Positions 53,110-62,870 of a stretch of DNA of 64,000 bases are shown piece after piece. The stretch is from Verrucomicrobium sp. BvORR034 (lineage in GTDB: Bacteria > Verrucomicrobiota > Verrucomicrobiia > Verrucomicrobiales > Verrucomicrobiaceae): the NCBI RefSeq assembly GCF_000739635.1, contig NZ_BATQ01000184.1, forward strand, positions 28,362-92,361, read 5' to 3'. A program made the position numbers and the translations under genes. Position 1 is the stretch's first letter. Each line of letters starts with the position of its first letter. The notes under the pieces are model-generated. The model was given only the letters and a program-made list of their open reading frames with translations. It had not been told where the DNA came from and ran no database searches.

Positions 53110-53307
53110 TCACGAGTATCCCTCCCGCACGGCTGTGGGCCCTTGAGCGGGATCTCCTGCCCCCTTTCTCATGGCCTCCTTCAAACGAAGTAGAAGGGAT
53201 TGTTGTTCGACCGCAGCAAGCCTGACCACTTCAGGCACCTTGCTTCCGCGCAATATCCGGGCGGCGCCCAGCATGTGCTCCAGGAATACAACCTCCGGCG
53301 TCTTCAT
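53110..53307 (-). CDS. Small helical protein, divergent partner of the XRE-type regulator
   Basis: The 65-residue frame from ATG 53307 gives a helical, charged protein (EHMLGAARILRGSKVPEVVR). It shares a 79-bp AT-rich promoter zone with the XRE-type gene. No family is recognised; small size and lack of homology leave doubt that it is expressed. Confidence 0.4.
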   Translation of the reverse strand: MKTPEVVFLEHMLGAARILRGSKVPEVVRLAAVEQQSLLLRLKEAMRKGAGDPAQGPTAVREGYS

Positions 53308-53314
53308 ATTACAG

Positions 53315-53386
53315 ACATGTATGACAATAAAATACACGTGTGCAAGAAGTATTTGATCTTTATTTACATGTACGTATAACGCTTAC
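53315..53386 (+). promoter_or_regulatory. Divergent promoter/operator with ACATGT palindromes, leaderless start
   Basis: A good promoter is seen: -35 TTGATC (53353-53358), 16-nt spacer, -10 TATAAC (53375-53380). The ATG (53387) lies 6 nt after the -10, so the transcript should be nearly leaderless. Palindromes ACATGT (53315-53320), ACACGTGT (53334-53341) and TACATGTA (53365-53372) are candidate operator sites. Confidence 0.6.
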
Positions 53387-53911
53387 ATGCGATTCCCGAC
53401 AGCTCTCAGAATCTGGTTGGAAATGGAGCAGCCGGATCTCAGCATCCGGCAGCTCGCCAAATTCTCCGGCATCAGCCCGACCGACCTTTCCTACATCCGC
53501 TCTGGGCAGAAGCCCATCACGTTTGAGGCGCTCTCAAAACTGCTACCAGCCATCGAAGAGCACTACGGTTCAGAGCCGACGGTCCGGCTACTGGTGGCCT
53601 ACCTCCACGACGAGGTGCCGGAGACCATGACCGGCAGGGTCCAGATTGCGCCCCAGGTTTCTACGGAACTAAACGAAGTCTCATCAGACAGCGCTCCAGG
53701 CGAGGCTGCCCTGGCTTTCTTCGCTCGCAGAATGGAACAAGATGCCGAGTTTGCGGAATGGCTGATCCGTCTGCACGCGATGCTCTCGGACGCTCCAGAG
53801 GAAACTGTCGTGGCCAAGCGTGTTGCCAGTTACCGTGCCAGCAGGGGATCTCAAAAATCTGACGCCACCCGCGATCTCCAGCGAACAAAGGCACCGCAGA
53901 CCCGCCCTTAA
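53387..53911 (+). CDS. XRE-like helix-turn-helix protein
   Basis: The 174-residue protein has an N-terminal HTH (about 12-60: SIRQLAKFSGISPTDLSYIR then QKPITFEALSKLL), matching Cro/C1-type domains. The middle (about 100-140, ALAFFARRMEQDAEFAEWLI) is helical and the tail is Lys/Arg/Thr-rich. It probably binds the palindromes in its own promoter. A prophage- or toxin-antitoxin-type regulator is possible. Confidence 0.75.
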   Translation: MRFPTALRIWLEMEQPDLSIRQLAKFSGISPTDLSYIRSGQKPITFEALSKLLPAIEEHYGSEPTVRLLVAYLHDEVPETMTGRVQIAPQVSTELNEVSSDSAPGEAALAFFARRMEQDAEFAEWLIRLHAMLSDAPEETVVAKRVASYRASRGSQKSDATRDLQRTKAPQTRP

Positions 53912-53994
53912 TAGCGCAGTGACTAGTTGAGAGTAAAAAGCGAAAAGTGCCGCCGCACAAACCCGCTGTGCGCACACTTTCATGCGAGCTCAGG

Positions 53995-54036
53995 TCATGT
54001 CTGGCGTTTGGCCGTCTGGAGTCTCCGCGCAGCGGC
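53995..54036. repeat. GTCTGG-word repeat block, copy 3
   Basis: CATGTCTGGCGTTTGGCC followed by GTCTGGAGTCTCCGCG lies between the XRE-type gene and the cyclase gene. Confidence 0.55.
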
Positions 54037-56688
54037 CTATTCCTCGTCACTCACGGCATACGCGATGGCAGCCTCGAGACTGAATGAACTGCCTTCCCGC
54101 CGGGGGGCATCAAGGGCGGTCCCAGGGAAGTCCGGAGCAGCCGACAAGATGGCCCTCAGGGCGGGGTGATCTGCCGCCTGGGGCACCAGACCGCTGCGCA
54201 GACGCTGGGCCTCTGCCGCCCCCATGAGACGGGCGGCGCGGGCGTACTTCCTCTCTGCCACGGCCAGCACGGCAAAGGCGTCCAGCGGATACGAGGCACC
54301 CCAGCGGTTGCCCAGCTCGATGCCCACCTGCAGGCATTCCCGGAGGTGCTCATGAGCAACCTTGAACTGCCCCAACGCCGCAGCATTCGCTCCTACAGCC
54401 CAGGCCATGATGATGGCCTGCCAGGTGTCGCCCTCCTCCCGATACATCGCGAGGTTCTGGGCATCCAGCTCGTAAGCGCGGCGGAAGTCGCCCTCTGCGG
54501 CGGCGAAGACGGCCTGAACATGCTTCACATGTCCCGTGAGCCGCCGGTCCCCGAGCGATACGGCCAGTGGCGCGGCCTCCCCCACGAGCACGCGGGCACG
54601 GGTTGCCTCACCGCGATCAAACGCAAGGAAACCCAGATCCGCCAGCGCCCGGGCGATCCCGGCGGGTTGGTCAAGCTCCCGATAAATGGAGAGAGCCTCC
54701 TCCTGATAGCGGGCACAGGCAGGGAGATCATCCGCCACCCAGGCCAGACGTCCGGCCGCCGCCAGGGCCTCAGCCCGCACTTCATCCCGCGTGGCGGCGT
54801 CGGCATGGGAAAGGAGGCGCAGGAAGGCCTCCCCTGTCTCCTTGAACAGACCTCGAACCTCCACATACCGCTGGGTCGCGGTGAGCAGCCTCAACCCTTT
54901 CGACACCTGTCCGGGCAGCTCCAGCGCCGCCTCCAGGGCAAACCGGATGTTGAACTCCTCCTGCCCCACGGTCTCCAGCCATTCCCGCTGACCATGGCCC
55001 CGGATTTTTTGGGCGGCATTGGTTGCGAAGTTCAGGAAATAATCCAGGTGGCGGATGCGAAAGGTCTCTGCCTCGCCGGCGTCAGCCAGCTTCTCATTCG
55101 CATAGTCCCAGATGGACTCCAGGATGAAATAACGCGCCCCGTGACGGGGATGCTTCTCCACATAGACCAGCGACTTGTCCACGAGCTGGGTCAGCAGGTC
55201 GATGACCTCGAACTCCTCCACCCCCTCTCCCGAGCAGATGGACTCGATCGCCTCCAACGTACGGCCGCGTGCAAAGACGGACAGGCGGCGGAAAAGCCGG
55301 CGCTCCGGATCGCTGAGGAGATCGTGGCTCCAGTCGATGAGCAGTCGCAGCGTCTGCTGGCGGGGCACGGCATTGCGGCTCCCGGTCGTGAGCAGGTGAA
55401 AGCGGTCGTCCAGCCGGTCCACGATCTGCTGCAGGGTGAGCACGCGGATGCGGGAGGCGGCCAGCTCAATGGCGAGCGGGATGCCATCCAGCCGCCAGCA
55501 GATCTGCGCCACGAGCGGTGCGGTCTCGGAATTAAGCTGGAAGGCCGGCCGCACCATGCGGGCCCGCTCGGCAAAGAGGCGCACGGCCTCATAGCCGCCC
55601 AGGCGCTCCAGAGCCCCCGGTGCGGTGCTGATCTCCCGCCAGTCATCGGGAAGAGACATTGGCGGCACAGGCCAGGCCGTTTCCCCCGCAATGCTCATGG
55701 CCTCCCGGCTGCTGGCGAGGATGCTGAGGCGGGGACACGCCCGCAGCAGCACCTCTGCCAGACGGGCACAGGCGGCGACTACGTGCTCGCAGTTGTCGAG
55801 GATCAACAGCAGGTGCCGGTCCCGCAGAAACTGGGTGAGCGTGCTCGTGAGGGGACGCTCCGCCTCCTGGCGCAGATTGAGCGCCGCCGCGACCGTCTCC
55901 AGCACGAGGCTGTCATCATCGATGGTGGCGAATTCCACGAGCCAGACGCCATCTGGGTAGTGGTCCAGCACGTCCGCTGCGACCTGGAGGGAAAGGCGCG
56001 TCTTCCCCGTGCCCCCCATCCCGGTGAGCGTAAGCAGCCGGGTGGTGCCCAGCACGCGCTTCACCTCCGCCATCTCACGCTCGCGCCCGATGAAGGTGCT
56101 GAGCTGAATGGGCAAATTGTTGGCGACGCTCTCCAGTGATCGCAGCCCGCCGAACTCCGAAGGCAGGTCGGCGGCGACGAGCTGGTACAACTGCTCCGGC
56201 CGGGCCAGATCCCGCAGCCGGTGCTCGCCCAGATGGCGCAGGCTCACGCCCTGCGGAATGTGATCTCGCAGCAGCTCCTCCGTCGGCAGGGACACCAGCA
56301 CCTGCCCGCCGTGGGCGGCAGAGAGAATGCGGGCCGTACGGTTCAGAGCCTGGCCAAAGTAGTCCCCATCCCGGTGCTCGGCAGCCCCGGTGTGCAGGGC
56401 CATGCGCACGCGCAGTCCCCCCACCTCCCGCCAGTCGGCATCCCGCAGGGCACGCTGGCATTCCAGCGCTGCCGCCAGGGCCCATTGCGCCGTGTCGAAC
56501 GCCACGCAAAAGGCATCGCCGATGGTCTTGAAAACATAGCCGGAGCACGCGGCAAAGATCTCTCGCAGCATGCGGTCGTGCTTGCCCAGCGCCGCCTGCA
56601 TCGCGTCAGGGTGCTGATCCCACTTCTTCGTGCTGCCCTCAATGTCGCTGAACAAGAAGGTGATGGTGCCGGTAGGCGCTACGGTCAT
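54037..56688 (-). CDS. Adenylate/guanylate cyclase-ATPase-TPR regulator
   Basis: The 883-residue protein begins with a class III cyclase catalytic domain (FLFSDIEGST, then FKTIGDAFCVAF and MALHTGAAEHRDGDYFG; about 1-165). Next is an NB-ARC/MalT-like ATPase with the P-loop TGMGGTGKTRLS near residue 220 and LLLILDNCEHV. Helical TPR-like repeats fill the C-terminal half. This architecture is known from actinobacterial and other large signal-transduction proteins and would make cAMP or cGMP under control of the ATPase. ATG 56688 is used because it directly opens the cyclase domain. Confidence 0.88.
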   Translation of the reverse strand: MTVAPTGTITFLFSDIEGSTKKWDQHPDAMQAALGKHDRMLREIFAACSGYVFKTIGDAFCVAFDTAQWALAAALECQRALRDADWREVGGLRVRMALHTGAAEHRDGDYFGQALNRTARILSAAHGGQVLVSLPTEELLRDHIPQGVSLRHLGEHRLRDLARPEQLYQLVAADLPSEFGGLRSLESVANNLPIQLSTFIGREREMAEVKRVLGTTRLLTLTGMGGTGKTRLSLQVAADVLDHYPDGVWLVEFATIDDDSLVLETVAAALNLRQEAERPLTSTLTQFLRDRHLLLILDNCEHVVAACARLAEVLLRACPRLSILASSREAMSIAGETAWPVPPMSLPDDWREISTAPGALERLGGYEAVRLFAERARMVRPAFQLNSETAPLVAQICWRLDGIPLAIELAASRIRVLTLQQIVDRLDDRFHLLTTGSRNAVPRQQTLRLLIDWSHDLLSDPERRLFRRLSVFARGRTLEAIESICSGEGVEEFEVIDLLTQLVDKSLVYVEKHPRHGARYFILESIWDYANEKLADAGEAETFRIRHLDYFLNFATNAAQKIRGHGQREWLETVGQEEFNIRFALEAALELPGQVSKGLRLLTATQRYVEVRGLFKETGEAFLRLLSHADAATRDEVRAEALAAAGRLAWVADDLPACARYQEEALSIYRELDQPAGIARALADLGFLAFDRGEATRARVLVGEAAPLAVSLGDRRLTGHVKHVQAVFAAAEGDFRRAYELDAQNLAMYREEGDTWQAIIMAWAVGANAAALGQFKVAHEHLRECLQVGIELGNRWGASYPLDAFAVLAVAERKYARAARLMGAAEAQRLRSGLVPQAADHPALRAILSAAPDFPGTALDAPRREGSSFSLEAAIAYAVSDEE

Positions 56689-56835
56689 GACCGCGCAATG
56701 TGGGACAGGCCCCGCGCTTCTCAATGGCGGGGCGGTGAAAAATTCTGTGAAAAGTTGAGAGTAAGAAGTGAAAAGTGCCGGCTCCAGGCACCTTCAGGGG
56801 ACTATCAAAGCTGGCCGCCACTTCACGAATGTGAT

Positions 56836-56882
56836 CTCAGTCTGGAGTCTGACGTCTGGCAGTCTGGTGTCTCCCACGCAGT
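56836..56882. repeat. GTCTGG-word repeat block, copy 4
   Basis: GTCTGGAGTCTGACGTCTGG and CAGTCTGGTGTCTCCCACGC words lie in the divergent spacer between the cyclase and the PSC cytochrome gene. Confidence 0.55.
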
Positions 56883-56969
56883 GGTCCCCCGAATACTCGG
56901 GGGTGCTCCCAGGGTGATCTCTGCAAAAAAGATGGCCGTTCCCAGGTATTTTGGGAACCGCCCTCGCGC

Positions 56970-59444
56970 ATGACTTCCCGTTTCCGTCTTCTTTCCCCCT
57001 TCCGTGCCGGCCTGTTGACGCTGGCGGCGGCCCCCTGCTGGGTTTCGGCGGCACCGGCACCCTCTCCGGCTTCGAACGCCGCCCCCACCACCGCACCCCT
57101 GGCCGGGCTCCAGCCGGAGCTGCGCACTTATCTCGAGACGCACTGCATCAAATGCCACGACGCGGACACGGACAAGGGCGACTTCCGCATCGACAACCTC
57201 TCCGCCAAGATTGGCTTCGAGGACAGCCCGCAGTGGCTGGAGATCATGGAGCGCATCAACTCCGGCGAGATGCCGCCCAAGAAGGAGAAGGTGAAACCGA
57301 CCGCCGAGGAGAGCGGGAAGTTTGTGGCCCAGGTGGCCGCCCGCATGAAGGAGGGCGAGTCCGCCCGCATGGCGGCGCGGGGCAAGGTTTCCTATAACCG
57401 CCTGAGCCGTGACGAGTATGTGAACACGGTGGAGGATCTGCTGGGCGTGCACTTCGATGCCACGGACCCCGGCGGCTTCCTGGAGGATGCCGAGTGGCAC
57501 GGCTTCGAGCGCATCGGCTCCGTCATGACGCTCTCCCCTTCCACCGTAGAGAAGTACATGGCCGCTGCCGAAACCGTCCTGGCCGAGGCCTACCCGCTGA
57601 AGAAACCCGTGCCCATCCAGGTGTCGAAACGCGCCATCGAGGAGAAGCAGGTGGACGAGAACCACCGCGAACGCCTGCGCGAGCTGGGCCTGCTGGACAA
57701 GGTGCGCTTTGAGATGTGGCCGGGCGACATCTTCCGCTACTCCGCCCCGGCGGATCCCCTGCCGGAGGCGGGCATCTATGAAATTACCTACACCCTCAGC
57801 GGCCTGAAGCCGGAAAAAGGCCGGGCCCCGCGGCTCTTTGTCTATGAGTCGAAGCTGGACCGCGTGCTGCATGAGCAGGACATCATCGCCCCGGAGGACC
57901 AGCCGGTCACCGTCACCTTCCGTGCCCATCTGCCCAAGGGCCGCCCGAGCATCAATGTCCTCAATGACGTGCCCGGCCCCTCCAACAACCCGCGATCCGG
58001 CCGCCACGGGAACCGCCCCTTCATCAGCCTCAAGGACGGCCGCATCCCCTGGCAGATGAAGTTGACCGATGAGCAGGGGCGCCCGCGCTATTCCTTCCTC
58101 ATCATGGACAGTGTCTCGTGGAAGGGGCCCATCATCACGGAGGAGCAGCAGCGCCGTCGCGATGAATACGTGCCCGCCCAGGAGGGCAACCTGGACCAGG
58201 TGCGCGAGGGTCTGGGCAAACTGGCCCGCCGCGCCTTCCGCCGCCCCGTCACCGCCGAGGAACTGGACGGCTATGTGAGCATCGTGAAGGCGGAGCTCGC
58301 CGCCGGAGAAAAGTTCCACGATGCCGTGAAGGCGGGCATGCTCTCCATCCTCTGCTCCAAGAGCTTCCTCTTCATCGCGGAGGGCGACGAGGACACCCAG
58401 CGCCACACGTTGAACGACTGGGAGATCGCCTCCCGTCTCTCCTACCTCTTCTGGAGCACCATGCCGGATGATGAACTGCTGGATCTGGCGGAGAAAGGCA
58501 GGCTGCAGGACAAGGCGGAACTCGCCCGCCAAACCGCCCGCCTGCTGGCGGATCCGCGCTCGAAGCGATTCACGGACTCCTTCGCCGCGCAGTGGCTGCA
58601 CCTGCGCAAGGTGGGCCGATTCCCGCCCGATAAAAAACTCTATCCCGATTATGATCTGAATCTCGAAAAGAGCATGGTGGGCGAGACCAAGGCCTTCTTC
58701 CGCCAGGTGCTGCAGCAGAACCTGACCCTGCGTGAGTTCTTGAACTCGGACTGGACGATGCTCAACGCACGGCTGGCAGAGTTCTACGGCGTGCCCAATG
58801 CCGGCCTGCCGCGGGATGAGTTCCAGCGCGTGGCCCTCACTGGCGAGAGCCGTCGCGGCGGCCTGCTCACCCAGGCCTCCGTGCTCTCCCTCACGTCTGA
58901 TGGCACCCGCCATCGTCCGGTGCATCGCGGCGTATGGCTCTCTGAGGCCATCTTCGGCAAGACCCCGCCACCGCCGCCGGCCAATGTGGACCCCATCGCG
59001 CCCAATCCGGTGGATGCCCCCAAGGCCACCCTGCGCATGAAGCTGGAGGCCCACATCCATGATCCCAACTGCGCCTCCTGCCACGCCAACATTGATCCCT
59101 TGGGCCTCGCCTTTGAAAACTACGACGCGATCGGCCGCTGGCGCACGGAGGAGATCGTCGCGGAAGGCCAGGGCCAGAACCCCGCCATCAATGCCAGCGG
59201 GAAGCTTCCCGACGGCCGCACGTATCAGACGCCGGAGGAGTTCAAGGCGCTCCTCATGTCGAGCCTGGACGGGTTCAATGAAACCTTCATCGAGAAGCTC
59301 GCCACCTATGCCCTGCGCCGCAGCCTCTCCTTTGACGACCGAGCCCGACTCCACGCCATCGCCGCCGTTTCCAAGTCCAGGGACTACCACCTTCAGGACC
59401 TCATCACCGCCCTCGTCACCTCGGACCTCTTCGTCCACCGCTGA
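56970..59444 (+). CDS. PSC cytochrome with DUF1587/1592/1588/1585 domains
   Basis: The 824-residue secreted protein has a signal peptide. A haem motif C59-I-K-C62-H lies in the PSCyt1 domain (LETHCIKCHDADTDKGDFRI). DUF1587 follows with NRLSRDEYVNTVEDLLGVHF, DUF1595 with LARRAFRRPVTAEEL and DUF1592 with YLFWSTMPDDELLDLA. DUF1588 has LTQASVLSLTSDGTRHRPVH and DUF1585 ends with CASCHANIDPLGLAFENYDA. It is a canonical PVC-type secreted cytochrome and is followed 34 nt later by a DUF1552 protein, its usual partner. Confidence 0.93.
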   Translation: MTSRFRLLSPFRAGLLTLAAAPCWVSAAPAPSPASNAAPTTAPLAGLQPELRTYLETHCIKCHDADTDKGDFRIDNLSAKIGFEDSPQWLEIMERINSGEMPPKKEKVKPTAEESGKFVAQVAARMKEGESARMAARGKVSYNRLSRDEYVNTVEDLLGVHFDATDPGGFLEDAEWHGFERIGSVMTLSPSTVEKYMAAAETVLAEAYPLKKPVPIQVSKRAIEEKQVDENHRERLRELGLLDKVRFEMWPGDIFRYSAPADPLPEAGIYEITYTLSGLKPEKGRAPRLFVYESKLDRVLHEQDIIAPEDQPVTVTFRAHLPKGRPSINVLNDVPGPSNNPRSGRHGNRPFISLKDGRIPWQMKLTDEQGRPRYSFLIMDSVSWKGPIITEEQQRRRDEYVPAQEGNLDQVREGLGKLARRAFRRPVTAEELDGYVSIVKAELAAGEKFHDAVKAGMLSILCSKSFLFIAEGDEDTQRHTLNDWEIASRLSYLFWSTMPDDELLDLAEKGRLQDKAELARQTARLLADPRSKRFTDSFAAQWLHLRKVGRFPPDKKLYPDYDLNLEKSMVGETKAFFRQVLQQNLTLREFLNSDWTMLNARLAEFYGVPNAGLPRDEFQRVALTGESRRGGLLTQASVLSLTSDGTRHRPVHRGVWLSEAIFGKTPPPPPANVDPIAPNPVDAPKATLRMKLEAHIHDPNCASCHANIDPLGLAFENYDAIGRWRTEEIVAEGQGQNPAINASGKLPDGRTYQTPEEFKALLMSSLDGFNETFIEKLATYALRRSLSFDDRARLHAIAAVSKSRDYHLQDLITALVTSDLFVHR

Positions 59445-59478
59445 AGCCAGCCCTTTTCACTCTTAACTTTCACCCGCC

Positions 59479-60840
59479 ATGCCCAACCTCAACTTGAACA
59501 AATGGCAGATCAGCCGCCGCCAGATGCTGCGCGGCCTCGGGGCGTGCATCTCCCTGCCCCTGCTGGATTGCATGGCCTCCCTGCCCGCGCCCTCCCGGCC
59601 GAAGCGCAGTGTGTTCCTCTACATCCCCAACGGGGTGAACACCCTCACCTGGCAGTTGGACAAGGCGGGCACCGACTTCAAGTTCAACGAGACCATGGCG
59701 GCCCTCGAGCGGCACCGGGCAGACGTCACGCCCATCAGCGGCCTGCACCACCCCATGGTTCTAGGGAAGCATCACAACTGCGACAAGGTCTGGCTCACCG
59801 GTGCCGATGTGCCGGGGGATGGCGGGGCGTTCCGCAATTCCGTCTCGGCCGACCAGCTCATGGCGGAGGTGCAGGGGGCTTCCACCCGCTTCAGCTCGCT
59901 GGAAATGGCCATCGAGGGCCACTCCCTCGCCTGGTCTCGCGATGGCATCCAGCTCCCGGCCGAGCGCAACTCGCAGGCGATCTTCAACCTGCTCTTTGGC
60001 GTGGAGAAGGACAGCAAGGAGACCATCCGCCGCCGCCTCACCCGGCGTGGCAGCATCCTCGATCTCGTGGCCGATGACGCGAAGCGCGTGAACAAGAAGC
60101 TCGGTACGGAGGATCGCAACAAGCTGGACGAGTACCTCACCGCCGTGCGCCAGGTGGAGGAGCGCACGAAGCGTGCGGACGAGTGGCTCAATGTGCCCAA
60201 GCCCGCCCTTTCCCAAACGGATGCCGCCCGCCTGAGCCGGAAGCTGGATATGAGCGTGGTCACGGAGTACCACCGCCTCTTCTACGACCTCTTGGTCATG
60301 GCCCTGCGCACGGATTCCACCCGCGTGCTCACCTGCATGATCTGCAGCGAGTCCAACGGTGGCGCCATCCCAGACATCGGCATCTCCCAGACGCGTCACG
60401 GCCTCTCCCACCACAACGGCGACCCTGAACAGCTCCGCCGCCTCACCCAGACGGACACCTTCCTCATCGAGCAGCTCGCTTATTTCCTCGATCAACTCAA
60501 GGCCCACCAGGAGGATGAGCGCAATCTGCTGGACTCCACCCAGGTGCTCTGGGGCAGCGGCATGGCCTACGGTCACAGCCACGGGAACGCCAACCTGCCC
60601 ACCATCCTCGCCGGCGGTCGCGGCCTGGGCTACAAGCACGGCCAGCATGTGGACTTCAATCTGCCCAAGATCGGCCAGTACAACGTGTCCGACGCCATCG
60701 GCCACTACAAGATCTGCTCCCGCCCCGTGGACAGCGACGCCCGCCTGAGCAATCTGCTGCTCACCATGCTGCAACGCGTGGATGTGAAGGCGGAGACGTT
60801 CCAGGACAGTGTGAGGCCGTTGGGGGAGTTGGTTTCCTGA
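59479..60840 (+). CDS. DUF1552 protein with Tat signal
   Basis: The 453-residue protein has a twin-arginine signal SRRQMLRG (12-19) and hydrophobic core. A DUF1552 domain begins [14 protein letters not shown] and carries [17 protein letters not shown], then [18 protein letters not shown] and [20 protein letters not shown] with conserved His/Asp. DUF1552 proteins are related to DUF1501/sulfatase-like alkaline-phosphatase folds and accompany PSC cytochromes. Export in folded form suggests a metal cofactor. Confidence 0.93.
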   Translation: MPNLNLNKWQISRRQMLRGLGACISLPLLDCMASLPAPSRPKRSVFLYIPNGVNTLTWQLDKAGTDFKFNETMAALERHRADVTPISGLHHPMVLGKHHNCDKVWLTGADVPGDGGAFRNSVSADQLMAEVQGASTRFSSLEMAIEGHSLAWSRDGIQLPAERNSQAIFNLLFGVEKDSKETIRRRLTRRGSILDLVADDAKRVNKKLGTEDRNKLDEYLTAVRQVEERTKRADEWLNVPKPALSQTDAARLSRKLDMSVVTEYHRLFYDLLVMALRTDSTRVLTCMICSESNGGAIPDIGISQTRHGLSHHNGDPEQLRRLTQTDTFLIEQLAYFLDQLKAHQEDERNLLDSTQVLWGSGMAYGHSHGNANLPTILAGGRGLGYKHGQHVDFNLPKIGQYNVSDAIGHYKICSRPVDSDARLSNLLLTMLQRVDVKAETFQDSVRPLGELVS

Positions 60841-61003
60841 TGCAAGAGGGTCAAGGGAAGAGGGATAAGGGCCAAGGGTGAAGTGCGGCGGCTCCGCCGC
60901 GGGTGTTCTTTCCCGTATCCCTGCCATATCTAGTGCCTTGTCCCCTGATCCTGCATTCATGGCTTATCCCTTGCCCCTCTTCCCTTACCCCTTCCGTTCG
61001 CCC

Positions 61004-62296
61004 ATGCCTTCCCGCACCGTCGCTCTCGCTCTAGGTTTCCTCGCTGCGTTTCCGTTTCTCCTTCACTCCCAGGAATCAGCACGCCCCCCCTTCAGAATCG
61101 ACGCCGATGGCCCGGTGAACCCGGGCAGCGGTGGAGGCGGCAACAAGAAGGATGCCAAGCCCGGGTTGCCGCCATGGTACCAGATCGAGGAAGGCGTGTT
61201 CCCGCCCGAGGGCTCGGCCCATGCGGTCTCCGGCGAGCTCATCATGGTGGATCATCTGGAGCGGAAGTTCCACCTGCGGGTGGACCGCAATGACAGCCAG
61301 GACCGTGCGGTCTGGGATCTGCCGCTGGAGTCGGTCATGCTGCCTTATGGTTCCGTCTGGTACCAGGGGGCTCTCGCGGATCTGCGGGACATCCCCTTGG
61401 GCACGCATCTGCACGGGCAGTTCTACATTCGTGCCGTGGATGACACCGCTCCACCACCGAACCGCTACTTCCGCCGCAAGACACCCGAGATCGATTTCCG
61501 CCGCTGCTTCCGGCTGGAGGACGACTTCACCTTCCGTCAGCGCCAGAAGCAACAGTGGAAGATTGACTCCGTGAACCTCGCGGACATGAAGCTGGTGGCG
61601 ACCCTGCATGATGCTGAGGGCAAGCCCGTTCCCGGCCCAGCCACGATGGAGCGCATCTTCGACCTCCTCACCAGCACCCGCGTGTTTCAGGGCAAGGGCT
61701 TTGCCGACCTCCAGGCTCTGCAGCCCGGTCAGTCCGTGTTGTTCAATCTCACCTGGGTCACATTGTATGGACCCGGTCGCATCACGGAGGTGTATCTGGA
61801 TGACACCGCCCGCCAGCTCGCCGCCGCCCAGCAGTTGGAGCGTCATCGCAATCTCGTGCGCGAGCGTGGTCTCCCCGGCTGGATCGATGCCGTGGACGAT
61901 GAGCCCCAGACCGTCACCATCACGTTTTTCGACAATGTGGACCCCGCCCTCTTCGCGGAACTGCGCAAGGCCCCGCCACCGCCTGCTCCTGGCACCGCCG
62001 CCGCTGCCACCTATGATCCCAAGGCCCCCTACGAGCCCCGCGGCGGCGTCGCCGTGGCCCTGCCCTCCCTCATGACTTACGATCCCGTGAACGACCGCAA
62101 GAGCGGCCCGATCGTTGAGATCAAAGAAAACCAACACCCGCAAACCATCGGCCGCGGCAACAGCGGTGTGCAGATCACCGTGAAGATGGACATGATGCTC
62201 GAAGGCTACCGGCCCAAGCGGATCGTGCGGTTCTATCCCCTGGCGTGGAAGGTGATGGAACTGCCGCGCGAGGAGAAGTATGAGGGGAGAGAGTGA
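61004..62296 (+). CDS. Secreted protein of unknown function downstream of the DUF1552 gene
   Basis: The 430-residue protein has a signal peptide starting at ATG 61004 (cut near HSQ), a Gly/Asn-rich stretch and a long beta-rich body (for example RKFHLRVDRNDSQDRAVWDL). No family is recognised. The upstream sequence 60841-61003 is low complexity and not translated here. Its place after the cytochrome-DUF1552 pair suggests a shared job. Confidence 0.7.
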   Translation: MPSRTVALALGFLAAFPFLLHSQESARPPFRIDADGPVNPGSGGGGNKKDAKPGLPPWYQIEEGVFPPEGSAHAVSGELIMVDHLERKFHLRVDRNDSQDRAVWDLPLESVMLPYGSVWYQGALADLRDIPLGTHLHGQFYIRAVDDTAPPPNRYFRRKTPEIDFRRCFRLEDDFTFRQRQKQQWKIDSVNLADMKLVATLHDAEGKPVPGPATMERIFDLLTSTRVFQGKGFADLQALQPGQSVLFNLTWVTLYGPGRITEVYLDDTARQLAAAQQLERHRNLVRERGLPGWIDAVDDEPQTVTITFFDNVDPALFAELRKAPPPPAPGTAAAATYDPKAPYEPRGGVAVALPSLMTYDPVNDRKSGPIVEIKENQHPQTIGRGNSGVQITVKMDMMLEGYRPKRIVRFYPLAWKVMELPREEKYEGRE

Positions 62297-62402
62297 GGGG
62301 AAGAGGAAGATTTTGGAGTTTGGATTTGTGATTTTGGATTGGGCTTCTTCGTCTCGCCAGCATGCCGGGTGATCTGGATCACTGAAGACTGCCAACGTCT
62401 GG

Positions 62403-62416
62403 TCCCGCATGCGGGA
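62403..62416. repeat. Palindromic core of the dispersed repeat, copy 7
   Basis: TCCCGCATGCGGGA without its AAAGTAGT arms, directly followed by the left arm of the inverted repeat at 62417. Confidence 0.65.
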
Positions 62417-62566
62417 CTGTGGAGTGCGCGCGTAAAGCGCCGCTTTCGCCTGCCTGCACCACGTCCTCCCACCCCACGGCTTTCACCAGCCCCCCTGCTC
62501 CCCTGATCTGGTTCAAGGAATTTACATCGATCCGCAAAAGTGGCGCTTCACGCCAGCACTCCACAG
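62417..62566. repeat. Imperfect 30-bp inverted repeat pair
   Basis: 62417-62446 (starting CTGTGGAGTG, ending CGCTTT) matches the reverse complement of 62537-62566 at 26 of 30 positions. The 90-nt space between arms has no open gene. It could fold as a large stem-loop or be a small non-autonomous element. Confidence 0.6.
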
Positions 62567-62816
62567 CCTCGCAAGCGAGAACAGGTGTTGACCGTTTCTC
62601 CATGCTCCGACTCTCCCTAGGCTTCCGACCTCACCTGCACTTTAGGTCTCCACCTTCTGATCCCAACATCCGCCAGCCCCCACCGATGCCGGAGGCATCC
62701 AAGCCATTAGCCGGGTGGTTGAGGGAGCGCAGCGAGCGACACCCCCGGTTGGCAGAATAGAGAATTCCACCCTGAAGGGGTGGCAGAGACGTATCGCAGC
62801 CGGCCTACTACGTTCG

Positions 62817-62870
62817 CTCATGTCTGGCGTCTTTTGTCTTCAAGTCTTCTGTCTCCCGCGAAGCGGGTCA
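62817..62870. repeat. GTCTGG-word repeat block, copy 5
   Basis: CATGTCTGGCGTCTTTTGTC followed by TTCAAGTCTTCTGTCTCCCG and GCGAAGCGGG. It overlaps the 3' end of the DUF4262 gene, which therefore ends inside the repeat. Confidence 0.55.

Larger units (their letters stand above)
62297..62839. other. 543-nt intergenic region with several repeat types
   Basis: Contains TGGTCCCGCATGCGGGACTG (62400-62419), a 30-bp imperfect inverted repeat pair (listed), a CCACCCTGAAGGGGTGG hairpin (62767-62783) and GTCTGG words. No gene is supported; reading frames across this stretch are repeat artefacts. Confidence 0.7.

Noticed and set aside
54166..56139. 657-codon plus-strand frame antisense to the cyclase/ATPase gene
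   Set aside because: The minus strand has clear cyclase and P-loop motifs; the opposite frame is without any pattern.
56823..59438. 871-codon minus-strand frame antisense to the PSC cytochrome gene
   Set aside because: The plus strand encodes all DUF1587-1585 motifs. The antisense protein has no motif and is a by-product of high GC at codon position three.
62419..62760. 113-codon plus-strand frame
   Set aside because: It is made of repeat DNA including an inverted repeat pair and a hairpin; it matches no protein family.
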